From NCBI GenBank assembly GCA_004208945.1, contig SGPE01000029.1, forward strand, positions 248,001 to 312,000: DNA of 64,000 nucleotides, written 5' to 3'. The stretch comes from Pseudoalteromonas sp. CO133X. Its GTDB lineage: Bacteria; Pseudomonadota; Gammaproteobacteria; Enterobacterales; Alteromonadaceae. The position numbers and the translations under genes are program-made. A model generated the notes under the pieces. The model worked only from the letters and a program-made list of their open reading frames with translations. It ran no database searches and was not told the origin of the DNA. Shown here in pieces: positions 7,944 through 17,581 of this stretch; position 1 is the stretch's first letter; each line of letters opens with the position of its first letter.

Positions 7944-9710
7944 ATGTCATTGATTGCTAGTTTAACAAGTGCCAGTACAAGTCTTCTCTTTGTGAGTGGA
8001 GATGTCATTGCTGTGTTTTTGGCAGGTGCACTGTTTATGGCTATGGTATGTGCGCTGTGTGTGACTCAAAATCCTATTTTACGACTCAGCCTAGTGGTCA
8101 ATGGTATGCTAGGCCTTGCTATCCTGAGTTTAAGTGAGCCTTGGCTGATTTTGCTTTTGGCGATCAGTTTTTGCTTCCATCTTTGGCAGGCATTCAGAAC
8201 CACTAATTGGTTAGCCATTATTATAAGTGTCACAGCAGCATTGTGTTTTGCGGTGTTGTTTTCTGCCCATTTATTACTGGATGTTGCTTTTTATTGGCTC
8301 GTATCTGCGGTAATAATTCTGACTGTGTCGGGCTTTTTCAACTACGAAGAAGCCAACGAAGAGGAAGAAGTTCCTTCTGTATTAACTCATCATAATGATA
8401 TGGATAAAACGCCTCTAAGCGACTTGCCTGATCGTAAAGCGTTGCAAGATGGCTTTTTACACTTTCGACAGCAACACCCGAATAATTGCGCTTTAGTGGT
8501 GATACGTTTAGAAGGCTTTGAAAGTGTAAATCAGCATATAGGTCGTGATTTTGGAGACTTGTTGCTTGCGCAATCAGCCAGCCGTATAAAACATCAACTT
8601 GAATCAGATTCTGTACTGAGTGTCGCGGCCCCTTCAGGACTTCATGAAAAGCTTGTTCATTTAGGTGGATTAAATTTTGCGTTTATTTGTTCACTTGAAG
8701 AGCAGCAACATCATCATGAGCAATTAATTAATAAAATTAGGCAAGTAACCTTAAAGCCATTTAATGTGGCAAATTGCACCATTGAAGTGAAAGTTAGAGC
8801 CAGCTACGTTAGTTGTGATAACCCAGAACATAGTTTTGATAATTTGCTCTCGTTTGCCAATCTTGCGCTTGATTCCAACCCGAATAAGGCTATTGTGCCT
8901 TACCATGCAAATATGATGGTTGAACAGCTTGAACAACAAGCACGACTGCGCGAGTTGTCTAACCTTGATTTTGCCAGCGAATTAGAGCTGTATTTTCAAC
9001 CGATTATTCGTAATAGTGATGAGCACATAGAGTTTTTAGAGTTGTTATTGCGATGGCAGCACCCAAAGCAAGGTATTTTGGCTGCTAATAAGTTCATTGA
9101 TGATATACGTGTTGCAGGCCTTGGTTATCCTGTCGCTGCGTATGTAATAGAGCGAGCAGCAGAGCTTGCGATGGCGCTGAGAATGGAAGGGATTGAGCTT
9201 CCTCTAAGTATTAATGTGTTTGGCCCCGAAATGCTCAATGAAGAGTTTATTGAATTTGTCGATCGTATTTTCAGTGAACACCGCTTAGAAGTGGGTGACT
9301 TGATCATTGAATGTCCACTTGATTTGTTTATGAATCTTGATGATCAAGGCAAAGCGATGATAGCCAGATTAAATAGTATTGGTATCAAATTATGCGTAGA
9401 TGGGTTTGGTGATACCCCTATTTTACTTTCAAAACTGCCAAACTTAAATGTGGAGTACATAAAAGTAGCTCCGTCGCTTACTGCTGACTTCGCTCATCAA
9501 AGCCAAGTGCGTAGCTTGGTATCTGGTATGGTTGATATGCACAACCAAAACAATGCAAAAGTAATATGCGAAGGGGTCGAAACTCAAGAGCACCTTAAGT
9601 TTGTTAAGTCGCTCAATGCCTATGCGGCTCAAGGATATTATTTTAGCTATCCGTTGAGTAGTGTAGGGATGATGTCTTGGTTAAAGCAGTGGCGCTTAGA
9701 GCATCAATGA
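7944..9710 (+). CDS. Membrane protein with degenerate GGDEF and EAL domains
   Basis: A 588-residue protein. About 130 N-terminal residues form several membrane helices (MASE-like sensor), followed by an acidic linker (YEEANEEEE), a GGDEF domain (about 155-300) and an EAL domain (about 335-580). The GGDEF signature is replaced by GGLNF, so cyclase activity is not expected. In the EAL part, ELLLRW replaces EALLRW and VDGFGD replaces the metal-binding DDFG pair, while the Asn (SINVFG), Lys (EYIKV), Glu (CEGVET) and Gln (AAQGY) positions remain. It probably binds c-di-GMP or acts as a regulator rather than an enzyme (inference). It starts 27 bases after hutI and may be co-transcribed. ATG 7944 is preferred over the TTG at 7935. 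Confidence 0.88.
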   Translation: MSLIASLTSASTSLLFVSGDVIAVFLAGALFMAMVCALCVTQNPILRLSLVVNGMLGLAILSLSEPWLILLLAISFCFHLWQAFRTTNWLAIIISVTAALCFAVLFSAHLLLDVAFYWLVSAVIILTVSGFFNYEEANEEEEVPSVLTHHNDMDKTPLSDLPDRKALQDGFLHFRQQHPNNCALVVIRLEGFESVNQHIGRDFGDLLLAQSASRIKHQLESDSVLSVAAPSGLHEKLVHLGGLNFAFICSLEEQQHHHEQLINKIRQVTLKPFNVANCTIEVKVRASYVSCDNPEHSFDNLLSFANLALDSNPNKAIVPYHANMMVEQLEQQARLRELSNLDFASELELYFQPIIRNSDEHIEFLELLLRWQHPKQGILAANKFIDDIRVAGLGYPVAAYVIERAAELAMALRMEGIELPLSINVFGPEMLNEEFIEFVDRIFSEHRLEVGDLIIECPLDLFMNLDDQGKAMIARLNSIGIKLCVDGFGDTPILLSKLPNLNVEYIKVAPSLTADFAHQSQVRSLVSGMVDMHNQNNAKVICEGVETQEHLKFVKSLNAYAAQGYYFSYPLSSVGMMSWLKQWRLEHQ

Positions 9711-9719
9711 TTATAGCTG

Positions 9720-9783
9720 TGGGTTTACCCCACGTTGCTTATTACGTGATATAAATTGCGCGATATAAAATCGCGCCTACAAT
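9720..9783. repeat. REP-like intergenic palindromic repeat, copy 2
   Basis: The core at 9755-9783 differs by one base from the core at 641-669 and holds the hairpin GCGCGAT-ATAAA-ATCGCGC. Upstream, GTGGG-TTTAC-CCCAC (about 9720-9734) forms a second hairpin that shares GGTTTACC with copy 1. Like copy 1, it lies between convergent genes. Confidence 0.7.
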
Positions 9784-9795
9784 CTTAACCTCGAA

Positions 9796-10845
9796 CTAAC
9801 CTGCTTCCCTGGCTTGTAAGTAAGCGTTCACAAGGGCGGTGATGATTTGGCCAGCATCGTTCATTCCTGCTTCTAAACCAACCGGATGTTGTGAGGGCGC
9901 ACCTTCGCATAAGTGTAAGTAATGCGCATTGCTGTTGCTTGCTGCTACATGTACAAAGTGTTCTGCATCTGCGACACTAAACCCGCAGTTTGTATAAGCA
10001 CTCACAGGCATTAGTGAAATACTGTCGAGATCGACTTCAACTCCTAATGGCGCTTTACTTAAACGTGCTGTCGCTTGTTTGCATGCAGTTGATAGGTCAA
10101 TAGTACGGCGTACTTGAATATCTTGATAACTATCAAAGGTGAAGTGAGCGCTTTTGAGTGCATCAAGTATCGCTTGATTATTTTTAAACTCATGTAAGCC
10201 TATGACGTGATAATCAGCGAGATGATTTTCTTCAAAGGCATACCTAAAGCCATTGCCGCTGTGACGACCTTCGCATTCTCTAAAATCTGCATGAGGGTCA
10301 AGGTTTATAGCATGAACGGGTTTATTATACTGTTTACTTAAGGCTCGCAAAATTCCTAAGCAGTTGTTGTGCCCACCGCCAATGACGATAGGTTCTAAAC
10401 CCGCAGCGAAGATCATTGCAAGCACGTGCTCAACGCGGGTATCTATTTCTGCACAAAGCTGGCGTAGCTTAGCCAATTCGTCATTGTTTTTATTATCAAG
10501 GTGTGTGGCTTGTTGGTGTAAGTCATCAAGCGCCACTTCGCCTAGTAGCAATACGCGCTCATGATTTAAAAACTGGTTATGTGATTGATTTAGGAAGCGT
10601 TTTAAAAAGGCAGACCATGCTTGGTGTGAGCCACCATTACCTAAATTTGCCCGTGGGCCAATATCTTCACATACTCCAATCAATACATAGCGAATCCCGA
10701 AGTGTTTCGCATCAATTAAAGCTTGTTGGGCGTTAACATGGGTATCAAGTAAAGACAGTGCTTGCCATGCTTTTTGTTCATTTAAGCGGCGTGTACATAA
10801 ATGTTCTACAGCCGCTCGTTCATAAATTTTAAGGTAATCAGTCAC
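9796..10845 (-). CDS. hutG: Formimidoylglutamase-like protein of the arginase/ureohydrolase family
   Basis: A 349-residue ureohydrolase-fold protein. The di-manganese motifs are present in order: GGGHNNCLG (His ligand), NLDPHADFRE (D-x-H-x-D) and EVDLDSI (D-x-D), then MPVSAYTNCGFS in the substrate loop. In the histidine pathway HutG splits N-formimino-glutamate into glutamate and formamide. The assignment to this substrate rests on the hut neighbourhood; the fold alone would also allow an agmatinase or other guanidino-hydrolase. It starts with GTG 5 bases after rraA, so the two are almost certainly one transcript, while hutI is on the other strand. Confidence 0.78.
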   Translation of the reverse strand: MTDYLKIYERAAVEHLCTRRLNEQKAWQALSLLDTHVNAQQALIDAKHFGIRYVLIGVCEDIGPRANLGNGGSHQAWSAFLKRFLNQSHNQFLNHERVLLLGEVALDDLHQQATHLDNKNNDELAKLRQLCAEIDTRVEHVLAMIFAAGLEPIVIGGGHNNCLGILRALSKQYNKPVHAINLDPHADFRECEGRHSGNGFRYAFEENHLADYHVIGLHEFKNNQAILDALKSAHFTFDSYQDIQVRRTIDLSTACKQATARLSKAPLGVEVDLDSISLMPVSAYTNCGFSVADAEHFVHVAASNSNAHYLHLCEGAPSQHPVGLEAGMNDAGQIITALVNAYLQAREAG

Positions 10846-10850
10846 CGAGT

Positions 10851-11351
10851 TTAGTCTTCTTCTATTACTTCTAACTCTAATTCTTCGGCAGATAAAAGAA
10901 TGCCAGTGCTGTCTGCATAGATAAAGTCGTCATCAAAAAACGAAACCCCTGCGAAGTTAACACCAATGCCGTCTTCGCCGGCACCTTCGCTATCAGCTGC
11001 TACGGGAATTGAAGCAATCGCTTGAACACCTAAGTCGAGTTCTTCTAACTCATCAACATGACGAATTGCACCGTAAACGATGATACCTTGCCAATTATTT
11101 TCTAATGCGATCTCAGCCAGCTCAATATCGATTAATGCACGGCGAGTAGAGCCGCCACCATCAACGAGTAGAACACTATCAGTTCCATCTGTTGATAAAA
11201 TTTCGCGGATCAGCTCATTGTTTTCAAAGCATTTAACAGTTTTTACTCGACCACTAAAGCTTGAGCGTCCACCAAAATTAATAAACATTGGTTCGAGCAC
11301 ATCAACCACATCTGCAAAGTGGTCGCATAAATCCGAAGTGCTGTAATCCAT
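10851..11351 (-). CDS. rraA: RraA, regulator of ribonuclease E activity
   Basis: A 166-residue protein beginning [12 protein letters not shown], as expected for RraA, with [49 protein letters not shown] and [20 protein letters not shown]. RraA trimers bind RNase E and inhibit its degradosome activity. The ATG at 11351 has GAGGA seven bases upstream; an upstream in-frame start at 11405 lacks family support. In many gammaproteobacteria rraA follows menA; here it precedes the HutG-like gene by 5 bases. RraA-like proteins without an RNase E role are aldolase relatives, but this one matches true RraA closely. Confidence 0.9.
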   Translation of the reverse strand: MDYSTSDLCDHFADVVDVLEPMFINFGGRSSFSGRVKTVKCFENNELIREILSTDGTDSVLLVDGGGSTRRALIDIELAEIALENNWQGIIVYGAIRHVDELEELDLGVQAIASIPVAADSEGAGEDGIGVNFAGVSFFDDDFIYADSTGILLSAEELELEVIEED

Positions 11352-11507
11352 TTTTTCATCCTCTAAAGAGACTGTCTGTTTAGTATTCAGTATACCTTGA
11401 TACAACTCAATAACAACGACTTAATGTGGGTTTATTGGTTTAAATCAAAGGATTTTGTGCACCGCAACATTAGTGTCTCAAAAGCGTCACCTAATTGTTA
11501 TTTTTAA

Positions 11508-11540
11508 CGCCTAAGCTGAGATGAGTATAAAAATTAGGCG
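11508..11540. promoter_or_regulatory. Inverted repeat upstream of the PAP2 gene
   Basis: CGCCTAA (11508-11514) and TTAGGCG (11534-11540) form a perfect 7-base inverted repeat with 19 bases between, 24 bases before the PAP2 start. It could be a binding site or a 5'-UTR hairpin. The factor is unknown and the match could be chance. Confidence 0.3.
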
Positions 11541-11563
11541 CAAAGTATGACAAGGAGCTCACC

Positions 11564-12100
11564 ATGGCAAACAACATACTTACAAGGTTAGCAAAGGTTG
11601 ATGAGCAGCTGTTTTTGAGTGTCTTCAATGACGCTTCGCCAAATTGGGTGAAAAAGTCAGCAATCGGTTTATCAAAGACGGGAGATGGCGGGTTATATGT
11701 GGTGTTGTTCATTGCTCTTTGGTGGTTTACAGAGCAATTACACTTTCAGCAACTTGCACAGTGTCTATTATTGGGTTTTGCAATAGAACGGCCTATCTAT
11801 TTCTTAGCAAAAAAACGGATTGCAAGGGTGCGTCCATGTGATTGCTTAGTCAAAAGTGCTTATTTGATCCCGAGTGACCAGTTTAGTTTACCGTCAGGGC
11901 ATAGTGCAGGAGCATTTGTCGTGGCCACAATATTGGCTATTTATTTTCCTGAGCTTGCATTTGTCTGTTTTATGTGGGCATCAGGTGTAGCCATATCAAG
12001 AGTGGTAATTGGAGTACATTATCCTGCCGATGTATTGATAGGAGCGGCGATGGGGTCGTGTTGTGCAATGTTAGCTGTAATGGTGGTGGAATATCTATGA
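11564..12100 (+). CDS. PAP2-family membrane phosphatase
   Basis: A 178-residue protein with about five membrane helices and a complete acid-phosphatase signature: KKRIARVRP (K-x6-RP), PSGHSAG and SRVVIGVHYPADVL (SR-x5-H-x3-D). The family dephosphorylates lipid phosphates such as undecaprenyl pyrophosphate or phosphatidate on the outer face of the membrane. The start has AAGGAG six bases upstream. Its stop overlaps the next start (ATGA), so it is translationally coupled to a glycosyltransferase-like gene. That coupling suggests both act on the same lipid-linked or surface glycan (inference). Confidence 0.88.
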   Translation: MANNILTRLAKVDEQLFLSVFNDASPNWVKKSAIGLSKTGDGGLYVVLFIALWWFTEQLHFQQLAQCLLLGFAIERPIYFLAKKRIARVRPCDCLVKSAYLIPSDQFSLPSGHSAGAFVVATILAIYFPELAFVCFMWASGVAISRVVIGVHYPADVLIGAAMGSCCAMLAVMVVEYL

Positions 12101-13146
12101 GAATTTTATATGGTATCCAAGGGACGGGAAATGGTCATATCACACGCGCTCGTGTCATGGCAACGACCTTTAGTACATTGGGTGTTGAGGTAGACTATGT
12201 GTTTTCTGGTCGAAGTGAGCTTGATTACTTTGATATGGACGATTTTGCCGACTACAGAACATTTCGGGGTTTATCGTTTAATAGTAAATCAGGGCAGGTT
12301 GATAGCCTAAAAACCCTAAAGAATGCACGCCCTTTACAGTTATTAAAAGATATTAAAAACTTAGACTTGCGCCGCTATGATTTAGTGTTCAATGACTTTG
12401 AACCTATTACAGCGTGGGCTGCCAGACAGCAAGGAATACCTGTGGTAGGTATGAGCCATCAAGCTGCATTTTTATCAGATAAAGTGCCTATGTTTGGTCG
12501 GGCTTTCTTGCGGCGTGCACTTATACGTAATTATGCACCAGCGAATGTTTATCTAGGTGTGCACTGGCAACCTTATGCTGAGAATATTATTCCGCCATTT
12601 ATTGCAAACCATCACCATGACAACCCTGTAATGGTCGAAAACAAAGTACTTGTATATTTACCATTTGAAAACCTAGACAGTGTTGTTGATTATTTAAAGG
12701 ATTTCCCTGAACGTGAGTTCTATTGCTATCACCCCGATGCCAAGGATAGCTCAATAGGCAATATTCATTTGCGTGCGCCATCAAGAGTCGGCTTTTTAAA
12801 TGATTTAGCCAATGCGGGTGGCGTTATCGGTAATGCGGGGTTTGAGCTTGCTAGTGAAGCCTTACAATTAGGTAAAAAGCTACTCTTAAAGCCACTTGGC
12901 AAACAATTCGAGCAAGGTATCAATGCACAAACGTTATTAGCGATGGGAGCTGCACATGTCATGAGCTACTTGAATCCAAATGCAATGGATGACTGGCTTC
13001 AATCCCCTCAAAATAAAAAACTGAATTTTCCGAGTGATCCAGCTCCATTAGTCGACTGGTTGCAGAAAAAACAATGGCAACAGCTAGATAAGTTGCATCA
13101 TCATTTATGGCAACAGGTTGATCTGGGACAAAAAATCATTGTATAA
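12097..13146 (+). CDS. Glycosyltransferase-like protein (MJ1255/VC2487 family)
   Basis: A 349-residue protein beginning MRILYGIQGTGNGHITRARV, the nucleotide-sugar-like glycine motif of this GT-B-type family. It continues with VFNDFEPITAWAARQQGIPV, GMSHQAAF, and a C-terminal donor-site segment GGVIGNAGFELASEALQLGK and PLGKQFEQGINA, reminiscent of MurG/GT28 enzymes. No membrane helix is visible, so it is probably cytoplasmic and peripheral. Donor and acceptor are unknown. The ATG overlaps the PAP2 stop; a longer upstream frame inside the PAP2 gene is spurious. Confidence 0.85.
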   Translation: MRILYGIQGTGNGHITRARVMATTFSTLGVEVDYVFSGRSELDYFDMDDFADYRTFRGLSFNSKSGQVDSLKTLKNARPLQLLKDIKNLDLRRYDLVFNDFEPITAWAARQQGIPVVGMSHQAAFLSDKVPMFGRAFLRRALIRNYAPANVYLGVHWQPYAENIIPPFIANHHHDNPVMVENKVLVYLPFENLDSVVDYLKDFPEREFYCYHPDAKDSSIGNIHLRAPSRVGFLNDLANAGGVIGNAGFELASEALQLGKKLLLKPLGKQFEQGINAQTLLAMGAAHVMSYLNPNAMDDWLQSPQNKKLNFPSDPAPLVDWLQKKQWQQLDKLHHHLWQQVDLGQKIIV

Positions 13147-13238
13147 GCGTTTTTTATAGCGGAAAATGCATGCAAAATTTAGCTGCTTTCAATAATTTAG
13201 CTATACTCTAAAATGCATATTTCGATGGGGCACTTTGA

Positions 13239-15119
13239 ATGAATGTATTACAAAACTTAACTATAAAGCGTCGTTTACAGTTAAATGCGCTGGTTGTTGG
13301 TCTTGCAATGGTTGTGATGCTGTGTGTAATTATCTTTGAGTCGCGCATGATGCTCAAGCTCAATGAAACAATTCAAAATGCTGAAGAGCTCGATATTCAC
13401 GAGCTCGCTATGCGTAAGCACGAGAAAAACTTCCTATTTTACAAAGATGTAGATAGCCTTGAGTTATTCGAAAAAGAATATGGTTTTTTAAAAACCAAAA
13501 TGGCACGCCTTGATGAGTTACTTGCTGATTTATCAATGGATGCAAGTAAACTAAATGAATTTAGAGGGCTTGCGAAAAGCTACTATGAAGATTTTCAGAC
13601 AGTTGTTGTGCTGCAAAAGAAAATCGGTCTACACCCTAAAGATGCGCTTTATGGTGACTTACGAGGGGCTGTTCATCAGGTCGAAACGTTATTAAGTGAG
13701 CGCGAAAATTTTCATTTGTTAACGCTCATGTTGCAGCTGCGCCGTGCAGAAAAAGACTTTATGTTACGCTTTGATTTAAAATACTTAAGCAAGTTTGATG
13801 ACCTGGTTGAAACATTCAAAGCAGAGATCAGAAACTCACGATTCGACGCCAGTTATGAAAGTCAGTTACTGAGCTTACTAACCACCTATCAAACAAAGTT
13901 TAAAGCATTAGTCGATGCGCAGGTGGCACTTGGCCTTGATTTAGAGTCAGGCGCATTAGGTGAAATGAAGGCCAGTGTTGAGAAAAGTGATGCTATTGTC
14001 TCTGAACTCACTAGTGACACCAAAGCGTTTGTAGAATCAAGCGCAGCGCAAGCACAGTTCATTGCCGTTATGGTATTTATTATTGCCAGTATTGTGGTTA
14101 TGGCATTGGTTTACTTTACCAGTCGTTCGATTATTCAGCCAATTGAGCGTGTTTACCACACGATTAATGAAATTCGCCGCAGCAATGACTTAAGTATGGC
14201 GATTGCTCAGTCAGGTAAAGACGAAATTACCACCATGTCTATGGATTTCAATAGCTTGATTGGTGATTTTAAAAAGCTAATTTATGAGGTCAATACTGCA
14301 CTAGGAACGCTAAATGTTGCTACTGAGCATTTATCAGAAACAACCGCTGCGACTAGTTCGGGTATGCAAGAGCAGTTACACGAAGCAGATATGGTTGCCA
14401 CAGCAGCAACCGAAATGCAGGCAACAATTCAAGATATTTCTCATAACACTGAAGCAGCAGCCAAAAAAGCAGAGTCAACCAACTTAAGTGCTCAGCAAGG
14501 TCGCTCTGAAGTTGAATCAACCGTGGTGCAAATTAACCACCTGTCTGAGTCATTAGGCAATGCGTCTAATGTTGTATCTCAACTTGAAAAAGATGCCGAA
14601 ACGATTGGCTCAGTACTTGATGTAATTCGTGGTATTGCAGAGCAAACCAACTTACTTGCTCTGAATGCGGCAATTGAAGCTGCTCGCGCTGGTGAGCAAG
14701 GGCGTGGCTTCGCTGTGGTTGCTGACGAAGTACGTTCACTGGCACAGCGCACGCAAGATTCAACGCAAGAGATTGAGAGTATTATCTCCACTCTACAAGG
14801 GCGTACTCAAGAAGTGGTGAGCATTATGCAGGAGTGCCGTGCACAAGGTGGCGAGAGTGCAGATCAAGCCAGCAAAGCGGGTGAGTTACTGCGTTCGATT
14901 ACCGAAGATGTGCAAACTATTATGGAAATGAGTACACACATTGCAACGGCAATCGATGAGCAAAGCCAAGTAGCCTCTGAGGTTAACAAGAATGTGGTTC
15001 GCATTCGTGATATAGCTCAAGAAGCGTCAGGCCATGCAGCAACCAATGCGCAAACCAGCGAAGAAGTATCTGAGCAAGCGCGTGTGCTTTATCAAGCAAT
15101 TGATAAGTTTAAAGTTTAA
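13239..15119 (+). CDS. Methyl-accepting chemotaxis protein with helical bimodular (HBM) sensor
   Basis: A 626-residue chemoreceptor. TM1 is at about 15-35 and TM2 at about 275-297. The periplasmic part is all-helical with two similar halves, each bearing a motif like [11 protein letters not shown] (about 53) and [12 protein letters not shown] (about 166), typical of HBM sensors such as McpS, which bind organic acids. HAMP follows (about 298-350), then a signalling domain with [20 protein letters not shown] at the tip. It is a monocistronic gene with a strong terminator. Ligand class is inferred from the domain type only. Confidence 0.93.
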   Translation: MNVLQNLTIKRRLQLNALVVGLAMVVMLCVIIFESRMMLKLNETIQNAEELDIHELAMRKHEKNFLFYKDVDSLELFEKEYGFLKTKMARLDELLADLSMDASKLNEFRGLAKSYYEDFQTVVVLQKKIGLHPKDALYGDLRGAVHQVETLLSERENFHLLTLMLQLRRAEKDFMLRFDLKYLSKFDDLVETFKAEIRNSRFDASYESQLLSLLTTYQTKFKALVDAQVALGLDLESGALGEMKASVEKSDAIVSELTSDTKAFVESSAAQAQFIAVMVFIIASIVVMALVYFTSRSIIQPIERVYHTINEIRRSNDLSMAIAQSGKDEITTMSMDFNSLIGDFKKLIYEVNTALGTLNVATEHLSETTAATSSGMQEQLHEADMVATAATEMQATIQDISHNTEAAAKKAESTNLSAQQGRSEVESTVVQINHLSESLGNASNVVSQLEKDAETIGSVLDVIRGIAEQTNLLALNAAIEAARAGEQGRGFAVVADEVRSLAQRTQDSTQEIESIISTLQGRTQEVVSIMQECRAQGGESADQASKAGELLRSITEDVQTIMEMSTHIATAIDEQSQVASEVNKNVVRIRDIAQEASGHAATNAQTSEEVSEQARVLYQAIDKFKV

Positions 15120-15140
15120 TACATTTTCTGGAGATAAAAT

Positions 15141-15175
15141 AAAAGCGCGTTGACAGGTCGTCATCGCGCTTTTTG
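15141..15175 (+). terminator. Terminator after the HBM chemoreceptor gene
   Basis: AAAAGCGCG (15141-15149) pairs with CGCGCTTTT (15165-15173). An inner TGAC/GTCA stem closes a 5-base loop. Flanking A and T runs suggest it may also end the minus-strand DUF971 transcript. Confidence 0.85.
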
Positions 15176-15192
15176 ATTTTTGATAGCCCCTA

Positions 15193-15567
15193 CTAAGGCA
15201 CAAATTTAATAGGCACGCTGTCTTTGTTAGCTTCGTGCTCTGTGACTCGCGTTTGGTATTTGTGCCAAAGTTCATCATGATTGGCTTGTAAGTCTGCTAA
15301 GTAATGCCAGCTGTATAAACCGCTATTATGATTATCACTAAATACTAAGCGCAGAGCATAATGGCCAACCGGCTCAATCTTACTAATCGCTACTTGCTGT
15401 TTATCAAGCACCAGCTTCATAGGTTCGTTGCCATGACCTTGTACTTCTGCTGAAGGCGAGTGAACACGCAAAAATTCAGCATTAAATCGCGCAATAGAGT
15501 CATCATCAAAATGAACATCTAAGACTTTACTTACAGTGTGGTAATGAACTTTAGTGACTTCTTTCAT
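15193..15567 (-). CDS. DUF971 protein (gamma-butyrobetaine hydroxylase-like N-terminal domain)
   Basis: A 124-residue single-domain protein (TKVHYHTVSKVLDVHFDDDS, EFLRVHSPSAEVQGHG, ISKIEPVGHYALRLVFSDNH, GLYSWHYL). It matches DUF971, the small zinc-associated domain found alone or fused to Fe/2-oxoglutarate hydroxylases and to Mrp/ApbC proteins. Its role alone is not known. It commonly follows hslVU in gammaproteobacteria, as here, but a terminator at 15597-15621 lies between. Confidence 0.88.
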   Translation of the reverse strand: MKEVTKVHYHTVSKVLDVHFDDDSIARFNAEFLRVHSPSAEVQGHGNEPMKLVLDKQQVAISKIEPVGHYALRLVFSDNHNSGLYSWHYLADLQANHDELWHKYQTRVTEHEANKDSVPIKFVP

Positions 15568-15596
15568 GTCAGCCTCGAATAGACGATTTATAAACT

Positions 15597-15621
15597 AAAA
15601 AGCCTCCAGTTGGAGGCTTTT
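15597..15621. terminator. Terminator after hslVU
   Basis: AAAAGCCTCC and GGAGGCTTTT form a 10-bp stem around a short AGTT loop; A and T runs on the two sides let it work on either strand. On the minus strand it ends the hslV-hslU transcript before the DUF971 gene. Confidence 0.85.
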
Positions 15622-15643
15622 GATTATAACGCTAATTTGTTGA

Positions 15644-16972
15644 TTAAAGAATGAAGCGGCTTAAGTCTTCATCTTCAACAAGTGCACCTAAGTGCTGTTC
15701 AACATAGCTTGCATCGATTGTCAGTTTTGAGCCTGCTTTTTCAGATGCATCAAATGAAATTTCTTCCATTAGTTTTTCCATCACAGTGTGCAGACGACGA
15801 GCACCAATGTTTTCGGTTTTCTCGTTAACTTGCCACGCTGCTTTAGCAATACGCTCAATTGCGTCATCAGTAAACTCAACATCAACTTGTTCTGTTTTTA
15901 ACAGTTCACGTTGCTGCTCCGTTAGCGATGCGTGAGGTTCGGTTAAAATGCGTTTGAAGTCATCTGCTGATAGTGCTTCAAGTTCAACACGAATAGGTAA
16001 ACGGCCTTGAAGTTCAGGGATCATATCTGATGGTTTAGACATCTGGAATGCGCCTGAAGCAATAAATAACATGTGATCAGTTTTCACCATGCCGTGCTTA
16101 GTGCTTACTGTTGAGCCTTCGATGAGTGGTAGTAAGTCGCGTTGTACACCTTCACGACTTACATCAGGGCCAGACGCTTCACCACGTTTACAGATTTTAT
16201 CAATCTCATCGATAAACACGATACCGTTTTGTTCAACTGCGAAAATAGCCTGCTCTTTTAACTCTTCAGGGTTAACAAGTTTTGCTGCTTCTTCTTCAAC
16301 TAGTAGCTTAAACGCTTCTTTAATTTTTAGCTTACGCTTGCTGCGCTTATCGCCACCCATATTTTGGAACATGCTCTGTAGCTGGTTGGTCATTTCTTCC
16401 ATACCAGGAGGAGCCATAATCTCAACATTAGGCTGTGCTTGTGCAACATCGATATCAATTTCTTTATCGTCTAGCTGACCTTCACGTAATTTTTTACGGA
16501 AAGATTGACGAGTTGAAGAATTCTCTTCGGTTTTTGACTCACCAAAGGTATCGCGTGCTGGTGGCAATAAAGCATCAAGAATTCGCTCTTCTGCCGCTTC
16601 TTCAGCGCGATGTTTGAATTTCTTAGTTTGCTGTTCACGTGTCATTTTAATCGAAATATCAACTAAATCACGGATGATAGTCTCAACTTCTTTACCAACA
16701 TAGCCCACTTCGGTGAACTTAGTTGCTTCCACTTTAATGAAAGGGGCATTAGCAAGTTTTGCAAGGCGGCGAGCAATTTCAGTTTTACCCACACCTGTAG
16801 GACCAATCATTAAAATATTTTTTGGTGTTACCTCTGCACGTAAGTCATCGCTCAGTTGCATACGGCGCCAGCGGTTACGTAGCGCGATTGAAACTGCTTT
16901 TTTAGCTTTTGCTTGGCCAATAATATGTTGATCAAGCTCGTGAACGATTTCTCTTGGCGTCATCTCAGACAT
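15644..16972 (-). CDS. hslU: HslU, ATPase subunit of the HslUV protease
   Basis: A 442-residue AAA+ unfoldase of normal length. Walker A is [18 protein letters not shown] (about 55-72), preceded by [22 protein letters not shown]. The pore motif is [12 protein letters not shown] (GYVG), a variable intermediate domain follows, then Walker [11 protein letters not shown], and a C-terminus ending EDLSRFIL, whose last residues dock in HslV. It unfolds substrates and feeds them to HslV. It lies 11 bases downstream of hslV in the same operon. Confidence 0.98.
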   Translation of the reverse strand: MSEMTPREIVHELDQHIIGQAKAKKAVSIALRNRWRRMQLSDDLRAEVTPKNILMIGPTGVGKTEIARRLAKLANAPFIKVEATKFTEVGYVGKEVETIIRDLVDISIKMTREQQTKKFKHRAEEAAEERILDALLPPARDTFGESKTEENSSTRQSFRKKLREGQLDDKEIDIDVAQAQPNVEIMAPPGMEEMTNQLQSMFQNMGGDKRSKRKLKIKEAFKLLVEEEAAKLVNPEELKEQAIFAVEQNGIVFIDEIDKICKRGEASGPDVSREGVQRDLLPLIEGSTVSTKHGMVKTDHMLFIASGAFQMSKPSDMIPELQGRLPIRVELEALSADDFKRILTEPHASLTEQQRELLKTEQVDVEFTDDAIERIAKAAWQVNEKTENIGARRLHTVMEKLMEEISFDASEKAGSKLTIDASYVEQHLGALVEDEDLSRFIL

Positions 16973-16983
16973 AGCAGTTCCTA

Positions 16984-17502
16984 TTACAATTCTTCAATGG
17001 TTTGATAGTTATTCGTAAATACGCAGATATTACCTGCAATTGTCAGGCTTTTTTCGACGATTTCACGAGCACTTAAATCGGTATTTTCTAGTAGTGCAGT
17101 GGCTGCTGATTGTGCAAAGTTACCACCGCTGCCAATGGCAATAAGGTCATTTTCAGGCTGCACCACATCGCCATTACCAGTGATAATTAATGAGGCGGTT
17201 TCGTCTGCGACTGCAAGCAGAGCTTCAAGCTTTCTAAGGGCGCGATCACTACGCCAGTCTTTAGCCATCTCAACGGCAGCCTTGGTGAGGTTGCCTTGGT
17301 GCATTTCTAATTTGCTTTCAAAACGTTCGAATAGGGTGAAGGCATCAGCAGTACCGCCAGCAAATCCAGCGATTACTTTGCCATTATAAAGGCGTCGAAC
17401 TTTACGGGCGTTGCCCTTCATTACGGTATTACCAAGTGAAACTTGGCCATCGCCACCAATAACGACCTTGTCGTCGCGGCGTACACTTACAATAGTGGTC
17501 AT
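16984..17502 (-). CDS. hslV: HslV, peptidase subunit of the HslUV protease
   Basis: A 172-residue proteasome-like threonine peptidase. After Met removal the chain begins [20 protein letters not shown], giving the catalytic N-terminal Thr, with the expected [10 protein letters not shown] and [17 protein letters not shown] placed the start at 17502, where GAGGAAAA precedes ATG, because the catalytic Thr must follow the initiator Met; an upstream in-frame ATG at 17514 would add four residues and block it. The protein forms double hexamers capped by HslU. Confidence 0.98.
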   Translation of the reverse strand: MTTIVSVRRDDKVVIGGDGQVSLGNTVMKGNARKVRRLYNGKVIAGFAGGTADAFTLFERFESKLEMHQGNLTKAAVEMAKDWRSDRALRKLEALLAVADETASLIITGNGDVVQPENDLIAIGSGGNFAQSAATALLENTDLSAREIVEKSLTIAGNICVFTNNYQTIEEL

Positions 17503-17581
17503 GTTTTTCCTCATCTTCGAGCGGCAGAGCCGCTCGTAAAAAGCGATTGATGAGGTGTTTATATGGGTGAATGAACTAAAA

